Shown piece by piece: positions 1 through 5,707 of a stretch of DNA of 19,072 nt; position 1 is the stretch's first letter; each line of letters opens with the position of its first letter. Below the pieces are notes generated by a model. The model saw only the letters and a list, made by a program, of their open reading frames with translations. It had not been told where the DNA came from and made no database searches. A program made the translations under genes and the position numbers. The stretch spans positions 1-19,072 of the forward strand of contig JAPLYF010000051.1 of NCBI GenBank assembly GCA_026395675.1, written 5' to 3'. The stretch comes from Candidatus Parcubacteria bacterium (lineage in GTDB: Bacteria > Patescibacteriota > Patescibacteriia > CAIXNZ01).

Positions 1-1
1 T

Positions 2-226
2 TTTGCCATGCTTGTATTGGGCTTAATAACCATTTATTATTTTGAGCCAGAACAAAGGGAATTAAAGAAATTAAATTATCTGGATTATACGGCGATAATT
101 TTACTTTCGATTTTAGCTGGAATTTTTTGTTTTTATCTGACACGGTCAATCGGCTGGCTAAGTATTTTGGTTGGCACGGTTGGTGCAGTGATTTGTTACT
201 TGTTTGTAACTACAGATTATGCCTAA
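2..226 (+). CDS. C-terminal end of an unidentified membrane protein (5' partial)
   Basis: The reading frame is open from the first bases of the window and ends at TAA 224-226. The first in-window ATG is at 8, but the frame continues upstream of it, so this is most likely the tail of a longer gene. The visible 72 residues contain about three hydrophobic stretches: around residues 1-11, 27-46 and 48-68. The last two are separated by a short loop with Arg-Ser-Ile-Gly, which fits two membrane helices joined by a hairpin. The extreme C-terminus is short and polar. I do not recognise the family. Its position just before an rmlC-like gene would suit a polysaccharide or membrane-glycan protein, but that is context only. 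Confidence 0.55.
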   Translation, partial: FAMLVLGLITIYYFEPEQRELKKLNYLDYTAIILLSILAGIFCFYLTRSIGWLSILVGTVGAVICYLFVTTDYA

Positions 227-251
227 GGCATCCCCTTGGGACAGATAATTA

Positions 252-273
252 TCCCGAAGGGATCCCTTCGGGA
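252..273. repeat. 22-bp perfect palindrome, GGATCC-centred double hairpin
   Basis: TCCC-GAA-GGGA is followed directly by TCCC-TTC-GGGA. The whole 22 bp is self-complementary, and each half can also fold alone as a 4-bp hairpin. The join creates GGATCC. A degenerate sister block (ATCCCCTTGGGACAG) lies just upstream at 230-244, and the same ACAG follows the palindrome. It lies in the gap between the membrane-protein tail and the rmlC-like gene. The same family recurs at 12885-12930, and its architecture matches the GGCGGATCCGCC elements elsewhere in the window. Confidence 0.85.
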
Positions 274-295
274 CAGATTTACAAATATTAAAAAT

Positions 296-748
296 ATGAT
301 TGAGGGAGTGATTATAAAAAAACTAGAAAATTTTGCAGATGAGCGCGGTTGGCTGACAGAGGTTTGGCGTAATGATGAATTAAAATATGCGCCAGTGATG
401 AGTTATATTTCTTTAACCAAACCCGGCGTGGTGCGCGGCCCGCATGAACACAAGCTGCAGAGTGATTTTTTCGTTTTTAGCGGTCCGGGAGTTTTTAAAT
501 TATTTTTATGGGATAACAGGGAAGAGAGTCAGACCTTTAAGCAAACGGAAATTTTAACTGTCGGGGAAAATAATCCAGTGGCTGTCTTGGTGCCGCCGGG
601 AGTTGTTCATGGCTACAAATGCGTTTCCACTGAACCGGCTTATTCCCTAAATTTACCCGATAAACTTTATAAGGGCGAAGATAAAAAAGAAGAGGTTGAT
701 GAAATTAGGTGGGAAAAAGATCCCAAATCGCCTTTTAAGATTGCTTGA
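296..748 (+). CDS. rmlC: dTDP-4-dehydrorhamnose 3,5-epimerase-like cupin (RmlC family)
   Basis: This 150-residue protein has the RmlC cupin pattern. The RGPHEH block (residues 47-52) corresponds to the RGLHYQ catalytic-His block of RmlC, and PPGVVHGY (100-107) to the PPGFAHGF block. RmlC epimerises C3 and C5 of dTDP-4-keto-6-deoxyglucose in dTDP-L-rhamnose synthesis. It is shorter than typical RmlC (about 180 residues), and the usual YK.T..Y segment reads NLPDKLY, so the exact epimerisation or isomerisation specificity is uncertain; a related dTDP-sugar isomerase is the alternative. The frame is open from 236, but the preceding codons come from a palindromic repeat, so ATG 296 is the more credible start. 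No clear Shine-Dalgarno is seen. One base separates its stop from the next ATG. rmlB, rmlD and rmlA occur later in the window, which supports the assignment. Confidence 0.75.
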   Translation: MIEGVIIKKLENFADERGWLTEVWRNDELKYAPVMSYISLTKPGVVRGPHEHKLQSDFFVFSGPGVFKLFLWDNREESQTFKQTEILTVGENNPVAVLVPPGVVHGYKCVSTEPAYSLNLPDKLYKGEDKKEEVDEIRWEKDPKSPFKIA

Positions 749-749
749 T

Positions 750-1454
750 ATGAATTTGATAATTACACAAATACGAAAAGAATTAAAACAAAATATTGAT
801 AAAACGCAAAAAGATCCACAATATTTTTATAAAGAAAAAGTTAATGCTTATGGAGTTAGAACTCCATTAGTGCGCATAATCGGTAAGAAATATTTTGCGA
901 TAATTAAAGATTTAAGTAAAAAAGAAACATTTGATTTGGCAAAAGAGCTTTTGAAATCTGATTATAATGAGGACGCAACCATTGCTTTTCAATTTGTTTA
1001 TGCTATAAGAAAAGAATTTGAGAAAAATGATTTTAAGTTTTTTGAATTATGGTTTAAAAAGTACATTAATAACTGGGGGAAATGCGATGATTTCGCGACG
1101 CATACGCTCGGATATTATATAGAAAAATTTCCTGATTCTATTAATAATTTTAAAAAATGGATTAAATCAAAAAACCGCTGGTTGAGAAGGGGAGTTGCCG
1201 TGAGTTTCATTATCCCTGCAAGGAAAGGTAACGATTTGAAAGAAGTTTTTTTTATTGCTAACGGACTTTTAAAGGATAGGGATGATTTGGTGCAAAAAGG
1301 ATATGGTTGGCTATTGAAAGAGGCGAGTCGTAAACATCAAAGGGAGGTTTTTAATTATATAATGAAAAATAAAGATAAAATGTCAAGGACTGCATTAAGA
1401 TATGCTATTGAATTAATGCCGCAGAATTTAAGACGAAAAGCATTGGCAAAATAA
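750..1454 (+). CDS. AlkD-type DNA alkylation repair glycosylase (HEAT-like repeats)
   Basis: This 234-residue all-helical protein of the AlkC/AlkD family excises alkylated purines such as N3- and N7-alkyl adducts from DNA. The family's key residues are visible: W109 and D113 in WGKCDD, an Arg pair at 146-147 in RWLRRG, and W187 in GYGWLLKEA. These match the Trp-Asp-Arg-Trp set known from Bacillus cereus AlkD almost position for position. Repeated amphipathic helices rich in Lys fit a HEAT-like DNA-binding solenoid. ATG 750 is preferred to the upstream in-frame ATG at 696, because 696-748 overlaps the rmlC-like gene and adds nothing family-like. The single-base gap suggests co-transcription and translational coupling with the upstream gene, although the functions are unrelated. 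Confidence 0.88.
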   Translation: MNLIITQIRKELKQNIDKTQKDPQYFYKEKVNAYGVRTPLVRIIGKKYFAIIKDLSKKETFDLAKELLKSDYNEDATIAFQFVYAIRKEFEKNDFKFFELWFKKYINNWGKCDDFATHTLGYYIEKFPDSINNFKKWIKSKNRWLRRGVAVSFIIPARKGNDLKEVFFIANGLLKDRDDLVQKGYGWLLKEASRKHQREVFNYIMKNKDKMSRTALRYAIELMPQNLRRKALAK

Positions 1455-1471
1455 ATTAAAACAAAAACAAA

Positions 1472-2083
1472 ATGAAATTGCAAAGGAATTCTATAAAAAG
1501 GATTTATTTTCCAGGAGCGATTTATTTATTGAGAATTTAAAAATTTGCAAGCAATTGAAAGGATTTGGGAATTTGTAAGAGATTAAAAGGATTTAAATTG
1601 TATGCGTTTTCTATAATTTATGACCATGTCAATTTAATCATTGAGTCAGGTCAGGGATTTAATATTTCACAAATAATTAAATCCTTAAGGCGAAATGTTT
1701 CGCGAAATATAAATATTATCATGGGATATAAATTAAGCTTTCTCGCTCCCCTCGTAGGCGAGACAAGCTTGTCTCGCCTACGAGGATGGAAGTTGTTGAG
1801 ACATAACGGATCTGATAAAAAATATCCATTTAAAAATATAAATGAGTTAAGGAATCGATTTTTTGATAAATTCGACAATAAAAATCCTTACCCAAAATTC
1901 AAATGGCAATTATCATTTTACGACCATTATATCCGCTTTCATGACAATCGTTTGCGAAGGCAAAAGGATTGGGATTATCATTATGACTATACGGTTTATA
2001 ACCACTTGAAACACGGCCTGCCTGAAAATTGGCAATACACAAGTTTAAATTACCCGAACTTAATTGATAATATTGAAATTTAA
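1472..2083 (+). pseudogene. Degenerate IS200/RAYT-like (Y1) transposase
   Basis: The C-terminal frame (open from TTG 1565 to the stop at 2081-2083) has RAYT/IS200-like landmarks: a LYAFSIIYDHVNLII block, FKWQLSFYDHYIR, and YTVYNHLKHGL with a candidate catalytic Tyr, then ENWQYTS. The N-terminal part survives in other frames. ATG 1472 gives MKLQRNSIKRIYFPGAIYLL and then a stop, and IENLKICKQLK follows in a further frame. This indicates at least two frameshifts and probably loss of a short block. The HUH nuclease motif (His-hydrophobic-His) reads HVN, so the second metal-binding His is missing. A 36-bp perfect palindrome (1750-1785) sits in frame in the middle. Such transposases are known to be linked with palindromic repeats, which are abundant here, but this copy looks inactive. 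Confidence 0.75.
1750..1785. repeat. 36-bp perfect palindrome inside the transposase remnant
   Basis: The left arm CCTCGTAGGCGAGACAAG and its exact reverse complement meet with no spacer at the AAGCTT centre, giving 18 perfect base pairs. It is 36 bp, a multiple of three, so it keeps the reading frame open and adds 12 codons, reading roughly LVGETSLSRLRG, at a place where the transposase family has no such stretch that I know of. Its GC content is far above the surrounding gene. It reads as a mobile or amplified palindromic element, not a terminator, as no T-run follows. Confidence 0.85.
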
Positions 2084-2093
2084 TTTTAAAACT

Positions 2094-2372
2094 ATGCCAG
2101 AGAAAAGATTTGGAGAAACGCCGCTTTATGGCACCAAAACAATTTTTGAAGCAATAAAATCAGAAAAAGAAAGCGAGGGCTTTGAACATGCAGGTAATGA
2201 AAACCTGACTAGTTTAGTAAAGCAAAAAGACGAAAGCTTTAAAGAAGTGCCAGTTCAAACACTTAAAAAGATTGAGAAAAAATATAAAAAAATAAAAAAC
2301 GTTAAAGAAGTGAAATTACTGACTGATCCGAGTGATAGCAATATAGTTTGGGTATTTCTTAAAACTAAATAA
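2094..2372 (+). CDS. Small charged protein of unknown function
   Basis: A 92-residue protein whose family I do not recognise. It is rich in Lys and Glu, with a predicted helical, charged middle (residues about 50-75: VQTLKKIEKKYKKIKN) and a short hydrophobic strand at the C-terminus (IVWVFLKT). There is no signal peptide, membrane segment or Cys motif. The frame is open from 2064, but that start lies inside the end of the transposase remnant; ATG 2094 starts cleanly 10 bases after the remnant's stop. It is followed by a palindromic repeat and then the HIT gene. Codon use and composition match its neighbours, so a real gene is more likely than chance, but nothing points to a role. Confidence 0.6.
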   Translation: MPEKRFGETPLYGTKTIFEAIKSEKESEGFEHAGNENLTSLVKQKDESFKEVPVQTLKKIEKKYKKIKNVKEVKLLTDPSDSNIVWVFLKTK

Positions 2373-2410
2373 TGCCTTAAACTTTATAACTTTATAAACT
2401 TTTTAACTTT

Positions 2411-2440
2411 TCCGCCTGAGGCGGATCCGCCTTTGGCGGA
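2411..2440. repeat. 30-bp GGATCC-centred double-hairpin palindrome
   Basis: TCCGCC-TGA-GGCGGA is joined directly to TCCGCC-TTT-GGCGGA, creating GGCGGATCCGCC at the junction. Each half can fold as a 6-bp hairpin with a 3-base loop, or the two halves can pair with each other over the full length apart from the loops. It is intergenic, 14 bases before the HIT gene start. Near-identical copies occur in coding sequence at 5726-5755 and 16075-16125. Confidence 0.88.
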
Positions 2441-2454
2441 TAACTTTAAAATTT

Positions 2455-2871
2455 ATGCCTAATGGAGATTGTGTATTTTGCCAAATTGTAGCTGGCGATG
2501 TGCCTTCCACAAAGGTCGCTGAAAGCGAAAATATGATTGCGATCCTAGATGTTAATCCGGTTAATTTTGGTCACACCCTGATTATTCCCAAAAAACATTC
2601 CAGCGATATGCTGGATGCTGATGATGAAACGCTGAAAGAAATGATTTTGTTTACCAAGCGCGTGGCCCAGGCAATTTTAACTGGTTTAAATTATGAGGCC
2701 TTTAATCTGGAATTGAATAACGGCAGGATTGCGGGCCAGATTATTCCTCATTTGCACTGGCATATTGTGCCCAGGACAGCTGATGACGGCTTACTGCATT
2801 GGCCTGGGAAAAAGTATCCAGGCGGTGAAGCTGAAAAAGTAGCGGCTAAAATTCGCGGGCAGATTAAATAA
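2455..2871 (+). CDS. HIT family nucleotide hydrolase/transferase
   Basis: This 138-residue protein has the full HIT (histidine triad) signature HLHWHIVPR at residues 99-107. H99, H101 and H103 form the active site that attacks nucleoside phosphoramidates or dinucleotides. An N-terminal CVFC (Cys6, Cys9) is the zinc pair found in many bacterial HIT proteins, followed by the usual GHTLIIPKKH block (39-48). The length is normal for the HINT branch, so a cytosolic AMP-lysine/AMP-amidate hydrolase or a related housekeeping role is likely; the natural substrate cannot be read from sequence. The start ATG 2455 follows an A/T tract (aaaatttATG) with no Shine-Dalgarno, and the frame has no credible alternative start nearby. 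Confidence 0.92.
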   Translation: MPNGDCVFCQIVAGDVPSTKVAESENMIAILDVNPVNFGHTLIIPKKHSSDMLDADDETLKEMILFTKRVAQAILTGLNYEAFNLELNNGRIAGQIIPHLHWHIVPRTADDGLLHWPGKKYPGGEAEKVAAKIRGQIK

Positions 2872-2932
2872 TTTTTAAAACCAGCGAACTTACGAATTCT
2901 TATACAAATGTTACAAAATAACTTAAAGAAGA

Positions 2933-2988
2933 GATTTGAGATACAAATGGTAAGTTAAATATTATAATAATAACACTCATCTCAAATC
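2933..2988 (+). promoter_or_regulatory. Candidate arfB promoter flanked by an inverted repeat
   Basis: TTGAGA (2936-2941), an 18-bp spacer and TATTAT (2960-2965) form a plausible sigma70 promoter. GATTTGAGAT (2933-2942), which contains the -35, is repeated in exact inversion as ATCTCAAATC (2979-2988), just past the predicted transcription start. This bracket of the promoter by two arms is the layout of an operator pair or of a transcript-end hairpin. No protein partner is evident. Confidence 0.4.
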
Positions 2989-3005
2989 AAAAAATGATTG
3001 AATGT

Positions 3006-3034
3006 ATTTGTAAAATTTGTAACAAGATTTGTAA
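3006..3034 (+). repeat. Three direct copies of ATTTGTAA in the arfB leader
   Basis: ATTTGTAA occurs at 3006-3013, 3015-3022 and 3027-3034, between the candidate promoter and the arfB Shine-Dalgarno. Two copies of the inverse core TACAAAT lie upstream at 2903-2909 and 2942-2948. The copies are exact, though the motif is AT-rich and short. They could be protein-binding sites; I cannot name a binder. Confidence 0.5.
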
Positions 3035-3051
3035 TTTTGTTGGGAGAATAT

Positions 3052-3450
3052 ATGATTAAAATTCCGGAAAAAGAATTAGAAATCACTTTTTCCCGGGCAG
3101 GGGGAAAGGGGGGACAGAATGTCAATAAAGTTGAAACAAAGGCAACTTTGCGCTGGGATGTTTATAATTCTTTGGTTTTAACGCCAGAACAAAAATACTC
3201 GATTTTGCATAAATTAGTTAATAAGATAACGGAAAAAGGCGAATTGATTTTATGGTCGCAATCCGAACGTTCCCAGGTGCAAAATAAAGAAGCAGTTATA
3301 GCTAAATTAAATCACTTGATAAATCAGGCCTTGGTTCCTGAGAAGATAAGGTTTAAAACCAAACCAACCAGAGCTTCCAAAGAAAAAAGGATTCAAGCAA
3401 AGAAAAGAGTTTCACAAAAGAAAAAATTACGGGGAAAAATAAAATTTTAA
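3052..3450 (+). CDS. arfB: Peptidyl-tRNA hydrolase ArfB (alternative ribosome-rescue factor)
   Basis: This 132-residue release-factor-like protein carries SRAGGKGGQNVNKVETK (residues 14-30). G20-G21-Q22 is the catalytic GGQ that triggers peptidyl-tRNA hydrolysis on the ribosome. It lacks the codon-recognition domains of RF1/RF2 and ends in a long basic tail (about residues 100-132, with KEKRIQAKKRVSQKKK). This is the ArfB/YaeJ layout, in which the tail enters the empty mRNA channel of a stalled ribosome. Length is close to the E. coli protein (140). ATG 3052 is chosen over 2998 because a Shine-Dalgarno GGGAGA sits at the correct distance and the 18 upstream codons are simple-sequence AT repeats. 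It probably forms its own transcription unit, given the promoter and repeats upstream. Confidence 0.88.
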   Translation: MIKIPEKELEITFSRAGGKGGQNVNKVETKATLRWDVYNSLVLTPEQKYSILHKLVNKITEKGELILWSQSERSQVQNKEAVIAKLNHLINQALVPEKIRFKTKPTRASKEKRIQAKKRVSQKKKLRGKIKF

Positions 3451-3468
3451 ATTTTCATGGAAGGAATG

Positions 3469-3581
3469 ACACTCTTTAGAGTGTTACCGCGTCAGTAACA
3501 GACTAAAGTCTGTCGATCCGCGAGGAAATTTAAAATTTTATGCCTGAATTTTAGTCAGCTAATTTTGCCCACTAAAGTGGG
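3469..3581. repeat. Cluster of three mini-palindromes with a CTTTAG/CTAAAG core
   Basis: Three perfect or near-perfect hairpins lie in the arfB-nitroreductase gap: ACACTCTTTAGAGTGT (3469-3484), ACAGACTAAAGTCTGT (3498-3513) and CCCACTAAAGTGGG (3568-3581). All share an A/T core, CTTTAG or CTAAAG, with different flanking arms. None is followed by a T-run, so they are poor intrinsic terminators. The rest of the gap holds a GC-rich patch (ccgcgtcagtaac, gatccgcgagg). It looks like a third palindrome type in this genome. Confidence 0.7.
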
Positions 3582-3602
3582 GTATAAATTGATTATTATT
3601 TT

Positions 3603-4121
3603 ATGGAAACATTAGAATGCATAAAAACCAGGCGATCAAGACGTAAATTTTTAGATAAGGAGGTTCCCCAAGAAATTATAGAGAAGATTATCGAGGCGGG
3701 GAAATGCGCGCCATCTGGTGATAATAAACAGCCCTGGAAATTTTATATTATCCGGGAAAAAAATATTAAAAAAGCAATTGTCACGTTGGATGATGTTTAT
3801 AATAAACAAATTATTCCTGGTTGTGATTTTATTTTAATTGTGGGTGTTGATACAAATCTTTCGCCAATTAGTTACATTGAAGATGGTGTTATAGCTGCCC
3901 AAAATGTTTTGCTGGCTTGCCATGATTTGGGTTTGGGCGCTGTTTATCTTTCTGGTTTTAATTTAAAGGATCCTCAAGACGCCAAAGGTATTCAAAAGGC
4001 AGTAAATATTCCTGACAGCATAATGCCAATTTCCATGCTTTTAATCGGTTATCCAGATCCCCATGAACAAATTGGGAGCAAAAGTTTAAAAAACAATAAG
4101 GATTTAATTGAGTACAGGTAA
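3603..4121 (+). CDS. Nitroreductase-family flavoprotein
   Basis: This 172-residue protein of the FMN-dependent nitroreductase fold has the N-terminal RRSRRKF (residues 10-16), whose Arg residues contact the FMN phosphate in this family. APSGDNKQPWKFYII follows at about 36-50, and a GLGAVYLSGF segment near the flavin at about 119-128. A C-terminal SMLLIGYPDP block is also typical. These enzymes use NAD(P)H to reduce nitro compounds, quinones or other small electrophiles; the physiological substrate cannot be told. Length is at the short end of the family. ATG 3603 follows attatttt with no Shine-Dalgarno. The Nudix gene begins 16 bases after its stop, and the next genes are even closer, so it probably heads a 3603-5701 cluster of small-molecule enzymes. 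Confidence 0.88.
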   Translation: METLECIKTRRSRRKFLDKEVPQEIIEKIIEAGKCAPSGDNKQPWKFYIIREKNIKKAIVTLDDVYNKQIIPGCDFILIVGVDTNLSPISYIEDGVIAAQNVLLACHDLGLGAVYLSGFNLKDPQDAKGIQKAVNIPDSIMPISMLLIGYPDPHEQIGSKSLKNNKDLIEYR

Positions 4122-4137
4122 AATTAAAAAAATTTTT

Positions 4138-4575
4138 ATGTCTGATAAAAAATATACCAAAGTAGGCATTGGCGTCATGATTCAAAATGAAAAAGGCCAG
4201 GTTTTGCTTGGTTTAAGAAAAGGTTCTCACGGCGAAGGCGAATGGAGTTTCCCGGGTGGACATTTAGAATTTGGGGAAACTGTTTTTGAGACCGCTCAAA
4301 GGGAAGTAAAAGAAGAAACCGGATTAGAAGTTGATCAATTTCAAGTAATTTCAGTTGCTGATGAGCTGCGCTATATTAAAACAGATGATAAGCATTATTT
4401 AAATATTGGAGTAAAAGCAATTTATAAAGGCGGCGAGCCAAAATTAATGGAGCCAGATAAATGTGAAAAATGGCAATGGTTTGATTTAGACGCTTTGCCA
4501 GAAAAGATCCTGGAAGGAACTGACTGGACAATCAGAAATTTTAAAGCGAATAGAATTTATAAACCGGCAAGATAA
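4138..4575 (+). CDS. Nudix hydrolase (NUDT15/MutT-like)
   Basis: This 145-residue protein has a perfect Nudix box at residues 41-63 (G x5 E x7 REV x EE x GL, reading GHLEFGE...REVKEETGL), the Mg2+-binding site that cleaves nucleoside diphosphates linked to a second group. The KGSHGEGEWSFPGGHLEFGE stretch and a later EPDKCEKWQWFD resemble the NUDT15/MutT-like branch that acts on (d)NTPs, which suggests nucleotide-pool cleaning; substrate choice is inference. ATG 4138 is preferred to 4108, which lies inside the nitroreductase gene. The start sits in an A/T tract (aatttttATG) without a Shine-Dalgarno. Three bases separate its stop from the next ATG, indicating co-transcription with the deoxyribosyltransferase-like gene. 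Confidence 0.92.
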   Translation: MSDKKYTKVGIGVMIQNEKGQVLLGLRKGSHGEGEWSFPGGHLEFGETVFETAQREVKEETGLEVDQFQVISVADELRYIKTDDKHYLNIGVKAIYKGGEPKLMEPDKCEKWQWFDLDALPEKILEGTDWTIRNFKANRIYKPAR

Positions 4576-4578
4576 TTT

Positions 4579-5037
4579 ATGGTAATTACTATTTGTACAA
4601 CAATAAAATTTTGGCCTCAGGTTTTGGAAGTCAAAAAGCAGCTGGAAGAAATGGGCCATGAAGTTTTGATTCCGCCGCATGAAGTTAAAAACAAGCAAGG
4701 TGATTTGATTCCAGTTGAAGAATATTATAAGCTAAGGCGAGAAATGATGGATAAAGATGGCCAAGAGCACGATTGGATCTGGCAGCGGAAAAAAGAAGCA
4801 ATAAATTGCCACTTTGAGAAGGTAGACAAGGCAGATGTGATTTTAGTTTTGAATTATGAGAAAAATGGTATTGATAATTACATTGGCGGCAATGTACTTT
4901 TGGAAATAGGGCTGGCTTTTTGGCTGGGCAAACCTATTTATTTTATGAATCCAATTCCGCAAACTTTAAGCTATACTGAAGAATTAAAAGGCATGCAGCC
5001 GATTGTAATTAACGGGGATTTAACTTTGATTAAATAG
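4579..5037 (+). CDS. Nucleoside 2-deoxyribosyltransferase-like protein
   Basis: This 152-residue Rossmann-like protein begins MVITICTTIKFW. ADVILVLNYEKNGIDNYIGG is at about residues 85-104, followed directly by NVLLEIGLAFWLGKPIYFMN. The 'ADVILVLN...GG....EIG.A...GKPIY' pattern is the core of the nucleoside deoxyribosyltransferase superfamily, where Asp and Glu residues sit in the active site that transfers or hydrolyses the sugar-base bond. The overall similarity is to the uncharacterised members, so base-exchange activity is not certain; a nucleotide or nucleotide-sugar hydrolase is an alternative. It lies between a Nudix and an HD hydrolase with 1-3 base gaps on both sides, which supports a role in nucleotide salvage or clean-up. 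Confidence 0.7.
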   Translation: MVITICTTIKFWPQVLEVKKQLEEMGHEVLIPPHEVKNKQGDLIPVEEYYKLRREMMDKDGQEHDWIWQRKKEAINCHFEKVDKADVILVLNYEKNGIDNYIGGNVLLEIGLAFWLGKPIYFMNPIPQTLSYTEELKGMQPIVINGDLTLIK

Positions 5038-5038
5038 T

Positions 5039-5701
5039 ATGATAATTTCAAAGTCATTAATTAACGGGATTGAACTTGAAGCTAAAAAGTATTTTAATAA
5101 AGCAAGTGGTTGCCATGACTGGACCCATGTTGAACGGGTAAGAAATTTGGCCTTACAGATAGGCAAAAAAGAAAAAGCTGATTTAAAAATTATAGAATTA
5201 GCAGCTTTACTTCATGACATTGCCAGAAAAGACGAAATGAAATCTAAAGGTAAATTATGCCATGCAGAACATGGGGCAAAATTGGCCAAAGTGATTTTGC
5301 AAAAATATAAAATTAGTCCAGAAATTATTGCAGCTGTTATTCATAGTATTGAATCGCATCGTTTCCGCAACAATAAAGAACCCAAAACAATTGAAGCCAA
5401 ATGCCTGTTTGACGCAGATAAACTAGATTCCATTGGCGCAGTGGGAATAGGTAGGGATTTTCTTTTTGCCGGTTATCATAAGGTAGCGCTTTATACAGGC
5501 AAAGAAAAATATTATGCCCAAAAAGGAATTGATCGCGCATATACTGAAGATGATTCTGGAATCATGGAATATGAATTTAAGCTTAAGAAAATTAAAAATA
5601 AGATCTTGACCAAAACTGGTAAAAAGATTGCCCGAGAACGACATAAATACATGGTTGAATTTTTTAACCGTTTTTGGCAGGAAGTTAAAGGTTTAAAGTG
5701 A
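5039..5701 (+). CDS. HD-domain phosphohydrolase
   Basis: This 220-residue protein has the metal-binding residues of the HD superfamily in order: HDWTHVERV (H26, H30), ALLHDIAR (H59-D60), CHAEHGA (H75, H78), IHSIESHRF (H102, H107) and FDADKLD (D125, D127, D130). This is the YedJ/YpgQ-like arrangement. Such enzymes hydrolyse phosphomonoesters or nucleotides in the cytosol; YpgQ acts on dNTPs as a pyrophosphohydrolase. The exact substrate here is not readable from sequence. It starts one base after the preceding stop and is the last of the compact cluster that begins at 3603. The combination Nudix, deoxyribosyltransferase-like, HD suggests nucleotide metabolism. Six bases separate it from rmlB. 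Confidence 0.88.
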   Translation: MIISKSLINGIELEAKKYFNKASGCHDWTHVERVRNLALQIGKKEKADLKIIELAALLHDIARKDEMKSKGKLCHAEHGAKLAKVILQKYKISPEIIAAVIHSIESHRFRNNKEPKTIEAKCLFDADKLDSIGAVGIGRDFLFAGYHKVALYTGKEKYYAQKGIDRAYTEDDSGIMEYEFKLKKIKNKILTKTGKKIARERHKYMVEFFNRFWQEVKGLK

Positions 5702-5707
5702 AATAAT

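Noticed and set aside
1651..1878. Minus-strand frame across the transposase remnant
   Set aside because: It is held open partly by the 36-bp palindrome and shows no similarity to any family; the plus strand has recognisable transposase motifs.
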